A stretch of DNA of 55,952 nt, taken from NCBI GenBank assembly GCA_937906945.1, contig CALCUE010000048.1:1-55952 (forward strand). Reading direction: 5' to 3'. Under the pieces are notes generated by a model. The model did no database searches, was not told where the DNA came from, and was given only the letters and a program-made list of their open reading frames with translations. Within the stretch, counting starts at the first letter, position 1, and the number at the start of each line of letters is the position of its first letter. The position numbers and the translations under genes were made by a program. Origin of the DNA: an uncultured Clostridia bacterium. GTDB taxonomy: Bacteria > Bacillota > Clostridia > Oscillospirales > Ruminococcaceae. Positions 7,500 through 15,769 of the stretch are shown here, piece after piece.

Positions 7500-8750
7500 T
7501 TATTCGTTATTTTCCGGATTCTCCGCGTTTTCAGCCGGTTCTTCGTTTTCCACAACCACGGAAGAAGAGGCAACCTCGATCGCTTTGGCTAACTGCGTGT
7601 CAACACCGGCATCCAAAAGGGAAATATCGGAGAAATCCGGGGTGTAGTTCAGAGAGCTGGCATGGTCGGGAGTTAGTCCTTTTCCTTCCCAAAAATCGTG
7701 GCTGTTGGGAAGGAAATACCGGCCTATGGTGAGCTGAATGGCTGAGCCGTCATCCAGCTTAAAGATTTTTTGCAGGGAGCCGACGCCGGCGGTCTGCGTA
7801 CCGACCAGTTTGGCTTTTCCGTAGTCTTTTAACGAGGCGGCAAAAAATTCGGCGGCACCGGAGGTGGATTCGTTGACCAGAACGACCATGGGAAGAGACG
7901 TTTCCCGGGAGTTGGAGGAATAAAGCAGAGCGTCAGAACCGTCTTGATATTCCACATAGAGCAGATCGCCGGAGCCGATCAGTTTATCCAGAATCGTAGC
8001 GGCAGAGGAGGCGAGGCCCTCGCTTACAGAGCGGACGTCAAAAATGAGAGCGGTCGAACCGGAGGATACGGCGCTTTCCAAGGCACGGCTGAACTGGTCC
8101 GGAGTACTTTCAGCAAAACTTTCGATGCGGATATAGGCGTAATCGCCGAATTTTGTGGTAGAAATGGTGGAAGCTGTTAAAACACGGCGGGTGATCTCCA
8201 TTTCGGTGTCTTCGCTGTCGCGACGCACCGTCAGAGTCACTTTGGTGCCGGCTTCACCGATCAAAAGAGCCTGTGCCTCGGTATAAGTATCAATGGAGAG
8301 TTTGATGTCATCCACCTTGGTGATCAGATCGCCGGGCAGAATGCCGGCGGAAGCGGCGGTAGAGCCTTCCAGCACCTTGCCGACGAGCATATAGCCATCG
8401 GAGTCCATGGTGGTATTTAGACCAACGCCGGCGACCGTCTCACCGGAAGCGGAAATATAGGCGGCATAGTCGTCAGCGTTCATATAAAACGCGTACGGAT
8501 CGTCAATGCCATCCAGATAGCCTTTGGCGACGCTGTCCATCAGACGGTTTTCGTCGATGTTCTTTTGCTGATTCTGGCGGACGTAGTTGTCAATTTCGGT
8601 GAATTTGGCGAACATATTCTCACGTTCGGTGATACTGCTGACTTTTTCATTAAAATTGCGAAGGGCGAACACCATCGTTAAGGAAAAGGTGATCGCTATG
8701 GCGATAATAAGGATAGTCAGAGAAGTACCCAGGGATATTTTTTTACCCAT
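7500..8750 (-). CDS. S41 (CtpA/CtpB-like) PDZ protein lacking catalytic Ser and Lys
   Basis: 416 residues. A signal anchor (about 8-30) is followed by a PDZ domain (AGVGLNTTMDSDGYMLVGKV ... AGILPGDLI) and an S41 protease core. Family members carry the nucleophile in a (S/T)-A-S-A-(S/A)-E box and the base in FGKG. Here the box reads STSGAAE, with Gly298 at the Ser position, and the second motif reads AGVG, with Val323 at the Lys position; both were checked at codon level. Only the Asp-Tyr-Gly stretch (KDYGKAKLVG) is kept. The protein is therefore probably an inactive, membrane-anchored S41 homologue. It is last in an ftsE-ftsX-M23-S41 run; the B. subtilis counterpart CtpB is an active sporulation protease. 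A scaffold role is inference. Confidence 0.85.
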   Translation of the reverse strand: MGKKISLGTSLTILIIAIAITFSLTMVFALRNFNEKVSSITERENMFAKFTEIDNYVRQNQQKNIDENRLMDSVAKGYLDGIDDPYAFYMNADDYAAYISASGETVAGVGLNTTMDSDGYMLVGKVLEGSTAASAGILPGDLITKVDDIKLSIDTYTEAQALLIGEAGTKVTLTVRRDSEDTEMEITRRVLTASTISTTKFGDYAYIRIESFAESTPDQFSRALESAVSSGSTALIFDVRSVSEGLASSAATILDKLIGSGDLLYVEYQDGSDALLYSSNSRETSLPMVVLVNESTSGAAEFFAASLKDYGKAKLVGTQTAGVGSLQKIFKLDDGSAIQLTIGRYFLPNSHDFWEGKGLTPDHASSLNYTPDFSDISLLDAGVDTQLAKAIEVASSSVVVENEEPAENAENPENNE

Positions 8751-8777
8751 GTTGTTCTCCTTATTGTGGTTTCAAAA

Positions 8778-10043
8778 TCAGGTGATATAGGGGAGAGAAT
8801 CGACGGCAGAGCCGCCTTTACGGACTTCAAAATGGAGATGAGCACCGGTGCTCCAACCGGTGTTGCCGACGTTGCCGATCTGTTGCCCCATGGCGACGAT
8901 GTCGCCGACATTGACGGTGATATTGCTTAAATGGGCGTAGAGCGTCGTGATATCACCACCGTGGTCAATAATGACGTAGGTACCGTATCCGTAAGCTTTG
9001 CCGTTATAAGGACAAACCTTGGTGAAAACAACAGTACCAGTATTGGCGGCGACCACTTTGGCGCCGTGGATTCCGCCGCCGGTGATATCGTTTCCGGTAT
9101 GGAAGTCGGTGTGATTAAACCGCCAACCATAATAGCAGGATATGGTGGAATAGCCGGGTACCGGCCACATCATTTCACCGCCGACGTAGTCCTCAGACGA
9201 AGTTTTGATGCTTTTATAAACGTCAGCGATTTCGGCCTGGACCGCAGCCAACAGCTTTTTGGTTTCCTCCAAATCTTCTGCGGCTTCCGCTTCCATAGCG
9301 GAATAATCCTGATAAGATTCCTGCGCTTTTTTCTTTTGTTCTTCCAGTTCCGCTTTTTTGGCGTCCAGTTCGGCTTTTTCGGCCTCCAGGACGGCTTTTT
9401 CCGCTTCAAGGGCTGCCTTTTCTTCTTCAAGAGCGGCCAACTCGTCCTGCAGTTCATGGACCAGTTCCGTGTCATGCTCGCTGATGCGTTTCAAAAACTC
9501 ATCCCGGGTAAGAAACTCGGAGATACTGGTGGAGCTGAGGAGCATGGCGACGGAATTGGCTTTGTCTGAATAACCGCCGGTCATGTAAAGGGCTCGAACT
9601 CTCTCTCGAAAAAGCTGCATACTATATTCAATATCGCTTTCCTTGGCGTTGATATCGGCGATTTTGTTATTGATATAGTTGGTTGTCACCGCGATTTCTT
9701 CTTCATGCAGCGCAATTTCGTCCTGGGTGATGCTCATCTGTTCGTCAATGTGCTGAAGTTCAGCTTTGACACCTTTTTTATTTTTGCTGGCTTCCGCCAG
9801 TTTTCCTTCAAGGTCTTTTCTCCGCTTTTCAATATCAGCGGACTGGGACTGAAGATTTTCTAACTGCTCCTTGTAATCAGCTTCCGAAGCGTCAGCCAGA
9901 GACTCACTATTTTCCGTGGCATCCTCTTCGTCAACCCCTTCCAGAGCGACCGCCAACATCGGCAGGGAAGTGACCATCAGAAGAAGAGCGAGAAAACAGC
10001 AAAAAACAGCCAGAAGGGAACGCCGGATCATTTTATGACACAT
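8778..10043 (-). CDS. Murein hydrolase with coiled coil and M23 peptidase domain (EnvC/PcsB-like position)
   Basis: 421 residues. A signal peptide (about 1-33) is followed by a long coiled coil (about 50-285), including a Glu/Ala/Lys-rich heptad block, and a C-terminal LytM/M23 zinc peptidase domain. Metal ligands are visible: DFHTGNDI (His, Asp) and HLHFEV (His), plus LYAHLS. The catalytic set is therefore complete, unlike many EnvC activators. Directly downstream of ftsEX, where FtsX is known in other bacteria to control a coiled-coil hydrolase or its activator through the membrane. It should cut peptidoglycan cross-bridges during division or sporulation. ATG with AGGAGG; same operon as the S41 protein 27 bp later. 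Confidence 0.9.
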   Translation of the reverse strand: MCHKMIRRSLLAVFCCFLALLLMVTSLPMLAVALEGVDEEDATENSESLADASEADYKEQLENLQSQSADIEKRRKDLEGKLAEASKNKKGVKAELQHIDEQMSITQDEIALHEEEIAVTTNYINNKIADINAKESDIEYSMQLFRERVRALYMTGGYSDKANSVAMLLSSTSISEFLTRDEFLKRISEHDTELVHELQDELAALEEEKAALEAEKAVLEAEKAELDAKKAELEEQKKKAQESYQDYSAMEAEAAEDLEETKKLLAAVQAEIADVYKSIKTSSEDYVGGEMMWPVPGYSTISCYYGWRFNHTDFHTGNDITGGGIHGAKVVAANTGTVVFTKVCPYNGKAYGYGTYVIIDHGGDITTLYAHLSNITVNVGDIVAMGQQIGNVGNTGWSTGAHLHFEVRKGGSAVDSLPYIT

Positions 10044-10077
10044 AATTACCTCCTAAATTTAAGATAATTATTAAAAA

Positions 10078-10995
10078 TCACACCTTAAGATGTTTACCGA
10101 TGAAGGCGACACAACCGAAAATACCGATAAACGCGCCGCCGCCGATAAAACCGATCAAAAGCTCGGTGGAAATAGTGGAGAAGGGGACGATCTCCGAAAT
10201 CAGATGGGAAAGCCAGGTGGTGTCCTGGGAGGCAAACCAACGGGTCAGATAATCATAGGCGAAATAAATTAACCCATAGGAGAGAGCACCGGACAGGATT
10301 CCGAGAGTCATGCCTTCCACAATAAACGGAAGACGGATAAAACCGTTGGTAGCGCCGACGTATTTCATGATGTTGACTTCCCGACGACGGCTGAACACGG
10401 TGATTTTAATGGTGTTTCCGACGATCATCAGGGAAACCAGAATCAGAAGGCCGATGATGACGATTCCGCCGATATAAACCATTTTCTTGATACCTGTGAT
10501 GACGTTGGCCACTTCGGTCAAAGCGGAAACGGAATAGACCCCTTCGATCTGCTCAATACGGGAAACGGTTTCTTCCAACCGGGAAACGTCGCTGAAAGTG
10601 ACACGGAACGAATCGGGCAGGTTGTTTTTCTCGTTATTTTCACCGGAATAGGCTTTGAAGAGAATGTCACCGTTGTCACCCATGGATTCCATCATGGATT
10701 TAAGAGCGTCCTCCTTGCGGATGTACTCGATGGAGGAAATTTTTCCAGTATCTTTAAGGGATTGCTCGATATTGGCCCGTTGTTCCTCGGTGGTATCATC
10801 GTTCAGATAAATGATGGCTTCGCTCTGATTTTCCAAAGCGCTGACAACGCTGGAAATATTGATGGAGAGAAGAGCGGCGACACCGATCAGAAGCATACAG
10901 GAGACAAGAACGCCAATGGAGGCCAGTGACATCAGCCGGTTGTTCCAGAGGTTGCGAAAACCCTGGCGGACAAGGTAGAAAAAGCTGTTCAGCAT
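10078..10995 (-). CDS. ftsX: Cell division ABC transporter permease FtsX
   Basis: 305 residues, normal FtsX length. A short cytoplasmic N-terminus, TM1 (about 22-45), a large extracellular domain (about 46-175) and three further TM segments (about 180-205, 225-250, 275-298) match the family. FtsX does not transport a solute: with FtsE it passes an ATP-driven signal to the cell wall hydrolase outside, here presumably the M23 protein encoded next. It overlaps ftsE by 7 bp, indicating translational coupling. Confidence 0.95.
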   Translation of the reverse strand: MLNSFFYLVRQGFRNLWNNRLMSLASIGVLVSCMLLIGVAALLSINISSVVSALENQSEAIIYLNDDTTEEQRANIEQSLKDTGKISSIEYIRKEDALKSMMESMGDNGDILFKAYSGENNEKNNLPDSFRVTFSDVSRLEETVSRIEQIEGVYSVSALTEVANVITGIKKMVYIGGIVIIGLLILVSLMIVGNTIKITVFSRRREVNIMKYVGATNGFIRLPFIVEGMTLGILSGALSYGLIYFAYDYLTRWFASQDTTWLSHLISEIVPFSTISTELLIGFIGGGAFIGIFGCVAFIGKHLKV

Positions 10996-11672
10996 ACGCC
11001 CACCTCCATTCCTTCCACATCACGGATGACTTCGCCTTTGTCGATGGTGATTACGCGGCGGTTGAATTTTTCAACAAGGTCATGTTCATGCGTGACCATA
11101 ACAATAGTGACGCCGAGCTTGTTGATTTCATTCAGAAGGTCAACAATTTCATAAGAAAGTTCCGGGTCGATGTTTCCGGTAGGCTCGTCCGCGATGATCA
11201 AAGAGGGGGAATTGACCAAAGCACGGGCCAAAGCGACACGCTGCTGCTCGCCGCCGGAAAGCTCCTCCGGTTTGCAGTTGGCTTTGGAGGCCAGACCAAC
11301 CAGCTGGAGCATATACGGAACTTTTCGCTTGATCTCCCGGGCGGAGACGTTGGTGACACGAAGGGCGAAAGCCACGTTGTCATAAGCGGTCATGTTGGGG
11401 ATCAGGCGAAAGTCCTGAAAAACGACGCCGATGGAACGGCGGAATTTCGGGATTTTATAGCGCGGCATTTTTCCGAGGTTCCGTCCGTTGACTTTGATGA
11501 CGCCGGAGGTGGCTGTCTCTTCCCGAAGCATCAGCTTGATAAGGGTACTTTTACCGGCACCGGAGGAACCGACGATGAAAACGAATTCACCGTCCGCGAT
11601 TTTAAGGCTTACATCGTTGAGCGCCAACGTGCCGTTGGGATATTTTTTCGTTACGTTTTGAAATTCGATCAA
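10989..11672 (-). CDS. ftsE: Cell division ATP-binding protein FtsE
   Basis: 227 residues with Walker A GSSGAGKST, signature LSGGEQQRVALARAL, Walker B LIIADEPTGN and H-loop VTHEHD. It partners FtsX at the membrane. Translation appears to start at TTG (11670-11672) with GAGG 7 nt upstream; the sequence IEFQNVTKKYPNG immediately after matches the usual FtsE N-terminus, so the TTG is credible. First gene of ftsE-ftsX-M23-S41; the stop of the upstream regulator gene lies only 19 bp away, so it may be read from that gene's promoter. Confidence 0.95.
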   Translation of the reverse strand: MIEFQNVTKKYPNGTLALNDVSLKIADGEFVFIVGSSGAGKSTLIKLMLREETATSGVIKVNGRNLGKMPRYKIPKFRRSIGVVFQDFRLIPNMTAYDNVAFALRVTNVSAREIKRKVPYMLQLVGLASKANCKPEELSGGEQQRVALARALVNSPSLIIADEPTGNIDPELSYEIVDLLNEINKLGVTIVMVTHEHDLVEKFNRRVITIDKGEVIRDVEGMEVGVC

Positions 11673-11691
11673 TTTGGGGCCTCACAGTAAA

Positions 11692-12777
11692 TTAGTATTT
11701 AACCGGGTTGGCAGAAAGGTATTTTTTAACCATTAAAGCGACTTTGAAGACGATGGCATGGTCAAATTCACGAAGATCCAGGCCGGTGAGTTTCTTGATT
11801 TTTTCCAGACGATAGACCAACGTGTTTCTGTGAACAAAGAGCTTACGGCTCGTTTCCGAGACGTTCAGATTATTTTCAAAGAATTTCTGGATGGTGAACA
11901 AGGTCTCCTGATCCAGACTTTCAATGGAACCCTTTTTGAAAACCTCTTTAAGAAACATTTCGCAAAGGGTGGTCGGAAGCTGATAGATCAGCCGGGCGAT
12001 ACCGAGATTGTCATAGCTGACGATAGCTTTGTCCGTATCGAAAACCTTGCCGACTTCCAAAGCGACCTGAGCCTCCTTGAAGCTCTTGGCCAGATCCTTG
12101 ATACCGGTAGCGGGCGTACCGATGCCGACGTTGACTCTGGTGAAAAATTCGGCGCTTAATGTATCAACAATGGAACGTCCGAGTTTTTCCAGATCGGAGC
12201 TTTCGATGCCGGGACGGATTTCCTTAACAAGAACGATATCCGATTCGCTGACGCTGAACACAAAATCTTTCATTTTGTCCGGGAAGAGGTTCTGAAGAAC
12301 GTCAAAAACGGAAATATCGTTGACCGTAAGGACGCGGATGAAAAGAACGACACGGGAAACGTCCGTCGGGAAATGAAGCTCTCTGGCTTTGATGTAAATA
12401 TCGCCGGGCAGAATGTTATCCAAAATAACATTTTTGATAAAATTGGCGCGGTTATATTTTTCATCGTAGTATTGCTTGATCCCACTTAAGGAAACGGCCA
12501 TAAGGGAGCAGAACTGAGCCGCAAGTTCGTCTGTTCCGGCCACGAAAACGGCAAATTCCGGTTTGTCATCGGTACCAAAGGCTTTATAAGTAAATCCGTC
12601 ACGGACGTGACAGCCTTCCAAAAGGCTGCTTTCCGCGTTCAGATATTCGTTCCTTTCACCAATGCGGGCCAAGTCGCTGCAGGCAACGACAGAATAGCTG
12701 GTGTCAACAATTCCGACGGTGCGCCCGATACTGTCATGCATCTGGTGGATAATCCCCTGAAATAATCTGTTGGACAT
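11692..12777 (-). CDS. PucR/CdaR-type helix-turn-helix regulator
   Basis: 361 residues. The C-terminal about 60 residues form the PucR-type helix-turn-helix (NNLNVSETSRKLFVHRNTLVYRLEKIKKLTGLDLREFDHA). In front lies a GGDEF-like alpha/beta region (ARVNVGIGTPATGIKDLAKSFKEAQVALEVG), the typical middle domain of CdaR regulators. The N-terminal about 130 residues could sense a ligand. This family controls sugar-acid, purine or amino acid catabolism in other bacteria; the target here is unknown. It precedes ftsE by 19 bp, so it may share its transcript. Confidence 0.85.
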   Translation of the reverse strand: MSNRLFQGIIHQMHDSIGRTVGIVDTSYSVVACSDLARIGERNEYLNAESSLLEGCHVRDGFTYKAFGTDDKPEFAVFVAGTDELAAQFCSLMAVSLSGIKQYYDEKYNRANFIKNVILDNILPGDIYIKARELHFPTDVSRVVLFIRVLTVNDISVFDVLQNLFPDKMKDFVFSVSESDIVLVKEIRPGIESSDLEKLGRSIVDTLSAEFFTRVNVGIGTPATGIKDLAKSFKEAQVALEVGKVFDTDKAIVSYDNLGIARLIYQLPTTLCEMFLKEVFKKGSIESLDQETLFTIQKFFENNLNVSETSRKLFVHRNTLVYRLEKIKKLTGLDLREFDHAIVFKVALMVKKYLSANPVKY

Positions 12778-12992
12778 GGTTACCCCTCTTTCACAAAACT
12801 CAAATAATTGTACAATTCTATTTTAAGGGATAACGCAACTTTTTTCAAGTCAATTTAGTAAAAATTCAATAAAAATTTGCAATTATTTTTATGCTTGTTT
12901 TCTAATAGAGCGGTGGTATTGCCTAAATTACGGATTTTGAATTTGTGCAAAACGCAGTTTTTCGCATAAAATAACGATTCTACGGAATAATC

Positions 12993-13021
12993 AAAGCCCG
13001 GCAATTTTTTTGTCGGGCTTT
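12993..13021. terminator. Hairpin between the CdaR-type gene and a small minus-strand frame
   Basis: An 11-bp stem with one G-U pair (12993-13003 with 13011-13021) encloses a T-rich loop. Plus-strand T-runs after it are moderate, minus-strand ones short, so it may act weakly in both directions. The rest of 12778-13030 holds no gene I can support. Confidence 0.5.
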
Positions 13022-13030
13022 TGTGCAATT

Positions 13031-13213
13031 TTATATTTTTCGTTTTTCTTTTGAAGTCGGAGCAAAGGGACTCTTTTTCTCATCCAAAGAAAAAGTGGTT
13101 TCGGAAGGATCATCCGAGCCAAAGAGAAAACGATGGTGGAGCGTGTTTTCATGAAGGTAATCGGCGGATTCCCGGCCACGAATCGCGTCACTTGAAAAGA
13201 ATGATTGTTTCAT
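13031..13213 (-). CDS. Hypothetical small protein upstream of spoIIGA
   Basis: 60 residues starting MKQSFFSSDAIRGRESADYL, hydrophilic with a basic end (KEKRKI). GAGGT lies about 8 nt before the ATG, and a hairpin follows 10 bp after the stop. It sits divergently from spoIIGA with the intergenic region shared, so sporulation-linked expression is possible. No family recognised. A longer in-frame extension upstream (to 13333) would cross the spoIIGA promoter and is unlikely. Confidence 0.45.
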   Translation of the reverse strand: MKQSFFSSDAIRGRESADYLHENTLHHRFLFGSDDPSETTFSLDEKKSPFAPTSKEKRKI

Positions 13214-13295
13214 AAAAAAGACCTCAAAAATAGAATAGGGGAAACTTTCCCACCAACAGTATATGAAAAACAGGAAAAACCGTTTCGGAACCGTT

Positions 13296-13330
13296 TTCGA
13301 CGGAAAAAGAACCATTGGGATGTCTATAAT
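13296..13330 (+). promoter_or_regulatory. Candidate spoIIG promoter with 0A-box-like site
   Basis: A perfect TATAAT (13325-13330) lies 21 bp before the spoIIGA TTG. No TTGACA lies at the usual 17-bp distance. TTCGACG (13296-13302), one base off the reverse of the Spo0A box TGNCGAA, sits about 22 bp upstream of the -10. This recalls B. subtilis spoIIG, a Spo0A-activated promoter with an over-long spacer. Inference by analogy. Confidence 0.4.
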
Positions 13331-13350
13331 CAAAGCTAGGAGGTGGTCTT

Positions 13351-14220
13351 TTGACGGTCATCTACTTGGATATTCTTCTGACCATCAACCTCGCGGTGGA
13401 TTATCTTCTGCTGTTTGCCGCCGCACGGCTTTCCGGCACAAGATTTCAAAGGCTTCACGGCCTTGCGGGAGCGACGGTCGGCGCTCTTTATTCTTTCAGT
13501 TTATTCCTTTCCTGGCCGACGGCGGTATTGATCATAACGAGGTTTTTCATTTCCTGTCTGATGCTTTTTCTGACATTTGGAAGAAGAAGCGTGGGAGAAT
13601 TTCTTCGGCTGTTGGTCCTATTTTATATGGGGAGCTTTCTTTTCTCCGGTTTTCTTACGCTTCTCCATTCCATCATTCACGTGGACTCATTTCTGGCGGA
13701 AAATGGGGTGGTTTATTTTGAGTTTTCGGCGTTAGGAATCGTGGGTTCCTCGGTAGGAGCGTTTTTGGTAACAGAACTGTTGCGGCGACTTTTCCGACAT
13801 GGGGAACCGGACGGAAATAGTATGATATGGGTCTTTTATCAAGGGAAAAAGACCGTGCTCAAAGGCTTTACGGATACAGGGAACAGTCTGACGGAACCGT
13901 TTTCCGGAGGGCCGGTCGCTGTTTGCCGAAAAGATTCCCTGAAAAAGATCCTTCCGGAGAACTTGTTGATGAGCACTGAAAATGCGGAGCTGAGCACGAG
14001 AATGAGAATAAAATTGGTTCCGTGCCAGACGGTATCGGGAAGCGTGCTCATCCCGGCTTTTCGACCGGAAAAAGTGATCCTGGAAAAGAAAGGAATACAA
14101 TGGGAGGCGGATGATCTTTGGATCGGTCTCTCCGATTATGCCCCGGAGGGAGCCCTTTTAATGGGGAAAAATATTGTTTTCAGAAAAACAAATCAACTGA
14201 TTTCGGAGGTGCTTGAATGA
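13351..14220 (+). CDS. spoIIGA: Sigma-E processing peptidase SpoIIGA
   Basis: 289 residues. The N-terminal half has five predicted membrane helices (from IYLDILLTINLAVDYLLLF onward). The C-terminal half is an aspartic-protease-like domain with FTDTGNSLTEPFSGGPV, whose Asp-Thr-Gly is the catalytic motif. It cleaves the pro-peptide of sigma-E at the asymmetric septum in the mother cell after a forespore signal. TTG start (13351) with AGGAGGTGG 4-5 nt upstream. It overlaps sigE by 4 bp, the conserved spoIIG arrangement. Confidence 0.95.
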   Translation: MTVIYLDILLTINLAVDYLLLFAAARLSGTRFQRLHGLAGATVGALYSFSLFLSWPTAVLIITRFFISCLMLFLTFGRRSVGEFLRLLVLFYMGSFLFSGFLTLLHSIIHVDSFLAENGVVYFEFSALGIVGSSVGAFLVTELLRRLFRHGEPDGNSMIWVFYQGKKTVLKGFTDTGNSLTEPFSGGPVAVCRKDSLKKILPENLLMSTENAELSTRMRIKLVPCQTVSGSVLIPAFRPEKVILEKKGIQWEADDLWIGLSDYAPEGALLMGKNIVFRKTNQLISEVLE

Positions 14221-14942
14221 AAAAGAGGACAATTGGGCGGAGATTCAAAAAATGGGAAGAAAAATTACTAAGGCTTTTTTTCAGAAAAACCGTTTTTTAC
14301 ATAAACGGACCGGATACGCTTCCGGCTCCGCTTTCCAAAAAAGAGGAGGAAGACGTTTTCGACCGACTGGAAAAAGGGGAACCGGAGGCGAAAAATTGTC
14401 TGATTGAGCATAATCTTCGCCTGGTAGTTTATATTGCCCGAAAATTCGAGTCAACAGGGATCGGGATGGAGGATTTGACGTCCATTGGAACGATCGGGCT
14501 CATTAAAGCAGTCAACAGTTTTATTCCCAGCAAGGGAATTAAACTGGCGACCTATGCTTCCCGGTGTATCGAAAACGAAATTCTGATGTTTATTCGAAAG
14601 ACGCAGCCGCAGAAAAACGAGGTTTCCATTGACGAGCCGCTGAACGTTGATTGGGACGGCAACGAACTTTTACTGTCCGATATTTTGGGAACGGACAGCG
14701 ATTGCGTCAATCGGGATATGGAACGGGACGAGGAAAAAAACGTGCTTCATCAGGCAGTGGACCGGTTGGAAGAAAGAGAACATAAAATAATGGTGCTCCG
14801 TTTCGGCCTTGGCGGGGAAAAGGAGCACACACAAAAAGAAGTGGCGGATATGATCGGGATTAGTCAATCCTATATTTCTCGCTTGGAGAAAAAAATCATC
14901 GCGAAGCTCCGACGGGAACTGGAAAAAACGGCGATGTTTTGA
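14217..14942 (+). CDS. sigE: Sporulation sigma factor SigE (pro-form)
   Basis: 241 residues. About 27 N-terminal basic residues (MKKRTIGRRFKKWEEK) form the pro-sequence removed by SpoIIGA. Region 2 (NLRLVVYIARKFESTGIGME, DLTSIGTIGLIKAVNSF) and region 4 (EVADMIGISQSYISRLEKK) are intact. It is the early mother-cell sigma factor. ATGA overlap with spoIIGA. The stop abuts the stop of the convergent tspO gene with no intervening base and no obvious terminator between them. Confidence 0.96.
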   Translation: MKKRTIGRRFKKWEEKLLRLFFRKTVFYINGPDTLPAPLSKKEEEDVFDRLEKGEPEAKNCLIEHNLRLVVYIARKFESTGIGMEDLTSIGTIGLIKAVNSFIPSKGIKLATYASRCIENEILMFIRKTQPQKNEVSIDEPLNVDWDGNELLLSDILGTDSDCVNRDMERDEEKNVLHQAVDRLEEREHKIMVLRFGLGGEKEHTQKEVADMIGISQSYISRLEKKIIAKLRRELEKTAMF

Positions 14943-15410
14943 TCATGGGTTCAAAAGAAAGACGCCGAAGTTGAGGTAGCCGGCAAAAGTCACCCAAAGA
15001 AGGTAGGGGATCATCAGCCGACCGGCCACCCGACTTTTGCGAGAAAAAAGGTGAGCGGTGCCGGCAATCATCAGGAGTAGCGCAAGAAGCCAGAGAAAAG
15101 CAAAGAAAAACGCGCGGAAATCAAAAAAGATCAGTGTCCAGCAAAAATTGAAAACAAGCTGAAGACCATAGAGAAACAGCGCTTTGTCGAACTGATTTCC
15201 ATTTTTACACCAATAGAAAGCCGCCGCGATCCCCATCAAAATGAACAGAACGCTCCAGATAATAGGAAAGACCCAGGCCGGAGGAGAGAGCGGGGGCTGT
15301 TTAACCGCGGAATAAAAGGGCATACTGTCTTTTGTAAGGAAGGCGGATAATCCACCGATCCCGAGTGCGATGCCGATAGAAAGTAGATACGGAAAATATT
15401 TTTTCATCAT
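14943..15410 (-). CDS. TspO/MBR family membrane protein
   Basis: 155 residues with five hydrophobic helices, the TspO fold. Family marks are KQPPLSPPAWVFPIIWSVLF (the conserved PPxWxFPxxW block) and FNFCWTLIFF. TspO proteins bind porphyrins or other hydrophobic ligands and are linked to tetrapyrrole handling and stress in some bacteria; the ligand here is unknown. ATG with GGAGGTG upstream; a minus-strand TATAAT (15430-15435) lies just ahead. Confidence 0.9.
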   Translation of the reverse strand: MMKKYFPYLLSIGIALGIGGLSAFLTKDSMPFYSAVKQPPLSPPAWVFPIIWSVLFILMGIAAAFYWCKNGNQFDKALFLYGLQLVFNFCWTLIFFDFRAFFFAFLWLLALLLMIAGTAHLFSRKSRVAGRLMIPYLLWVTFAGYLNFGVFLLNP

Positions 15411-15493
15411 AAAAACGCACCTCCGCCTTCATTATACGGATTTTTTATCGGCTTTATACACAGAAGAGATCGGCGTCCGAAAGGAGTACTCCT

Positions 15494-15631
15494 ATGAAAA
15501 AGAACCTCAAAAAAAAGATCCCGCCGCTTTATTCCACAAATCCGATCGCGTTAGGGGAGACGGTATCTCCACCGGCGGAAGCGGACGCGGTGGAAATGGC
15601 GAAAAAATGGGTGGATGAAAACAAACTCTGA
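15494..15631 (+). CDS. Small conserved-looking hypothetical protein
   Basis: 45 residues, MKKNLKKKIPPLYSTNPIAL at the start and a C-terminal amphipathic segment ending WVDENKL. AGGAG (AAAGGAGT) lies 6-7 nt before the ATG and a strong terminator begins 4 nt after the stop, so it is very likely a real single-gene transcript. No signal peptide or membrane segment. Function unknown. Confidence 0.65.
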   Translation: MKKNLKKKIPPLYSTNPIALGETVSPPAEADAVEMAKKWVDENKL

Positions 15632-15634
15632 AAA

Positions 15635-15664
15635 AAGCCCCGTATGTCGATACGGGGCTTTTTT
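15635..15664 (+). terminator. Terminator after the 45-residue gene
   Basis: An 11-bp perfect stem (15635-15645 with 15650-15660) with a GTCG loop is followed by six T. Confidence 0.92.
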
Positions 15665-15716
15665 GGAAAATATTTTTATAAATTTGAAAAAAGAACTATC
15701 AGTCTATGAAAATATG

Positions 15717-15725
15717 TGATATAAT
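15717..15725 (+). promoter_or_regulatory. Extended -10 promoter for transketolase
   Basis: TGATATAAT, that is TGN followed by TATAAT, 44 bp before the transketolase ATG, with no clear -35. Extended -10 promoters tolerate a poor -35. Confidence 0.6.
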
Positions 15726-15769
15726 GGGGGACAAAGATTGGGGTATTTCGGAAGGAGTGGATAAATCCC

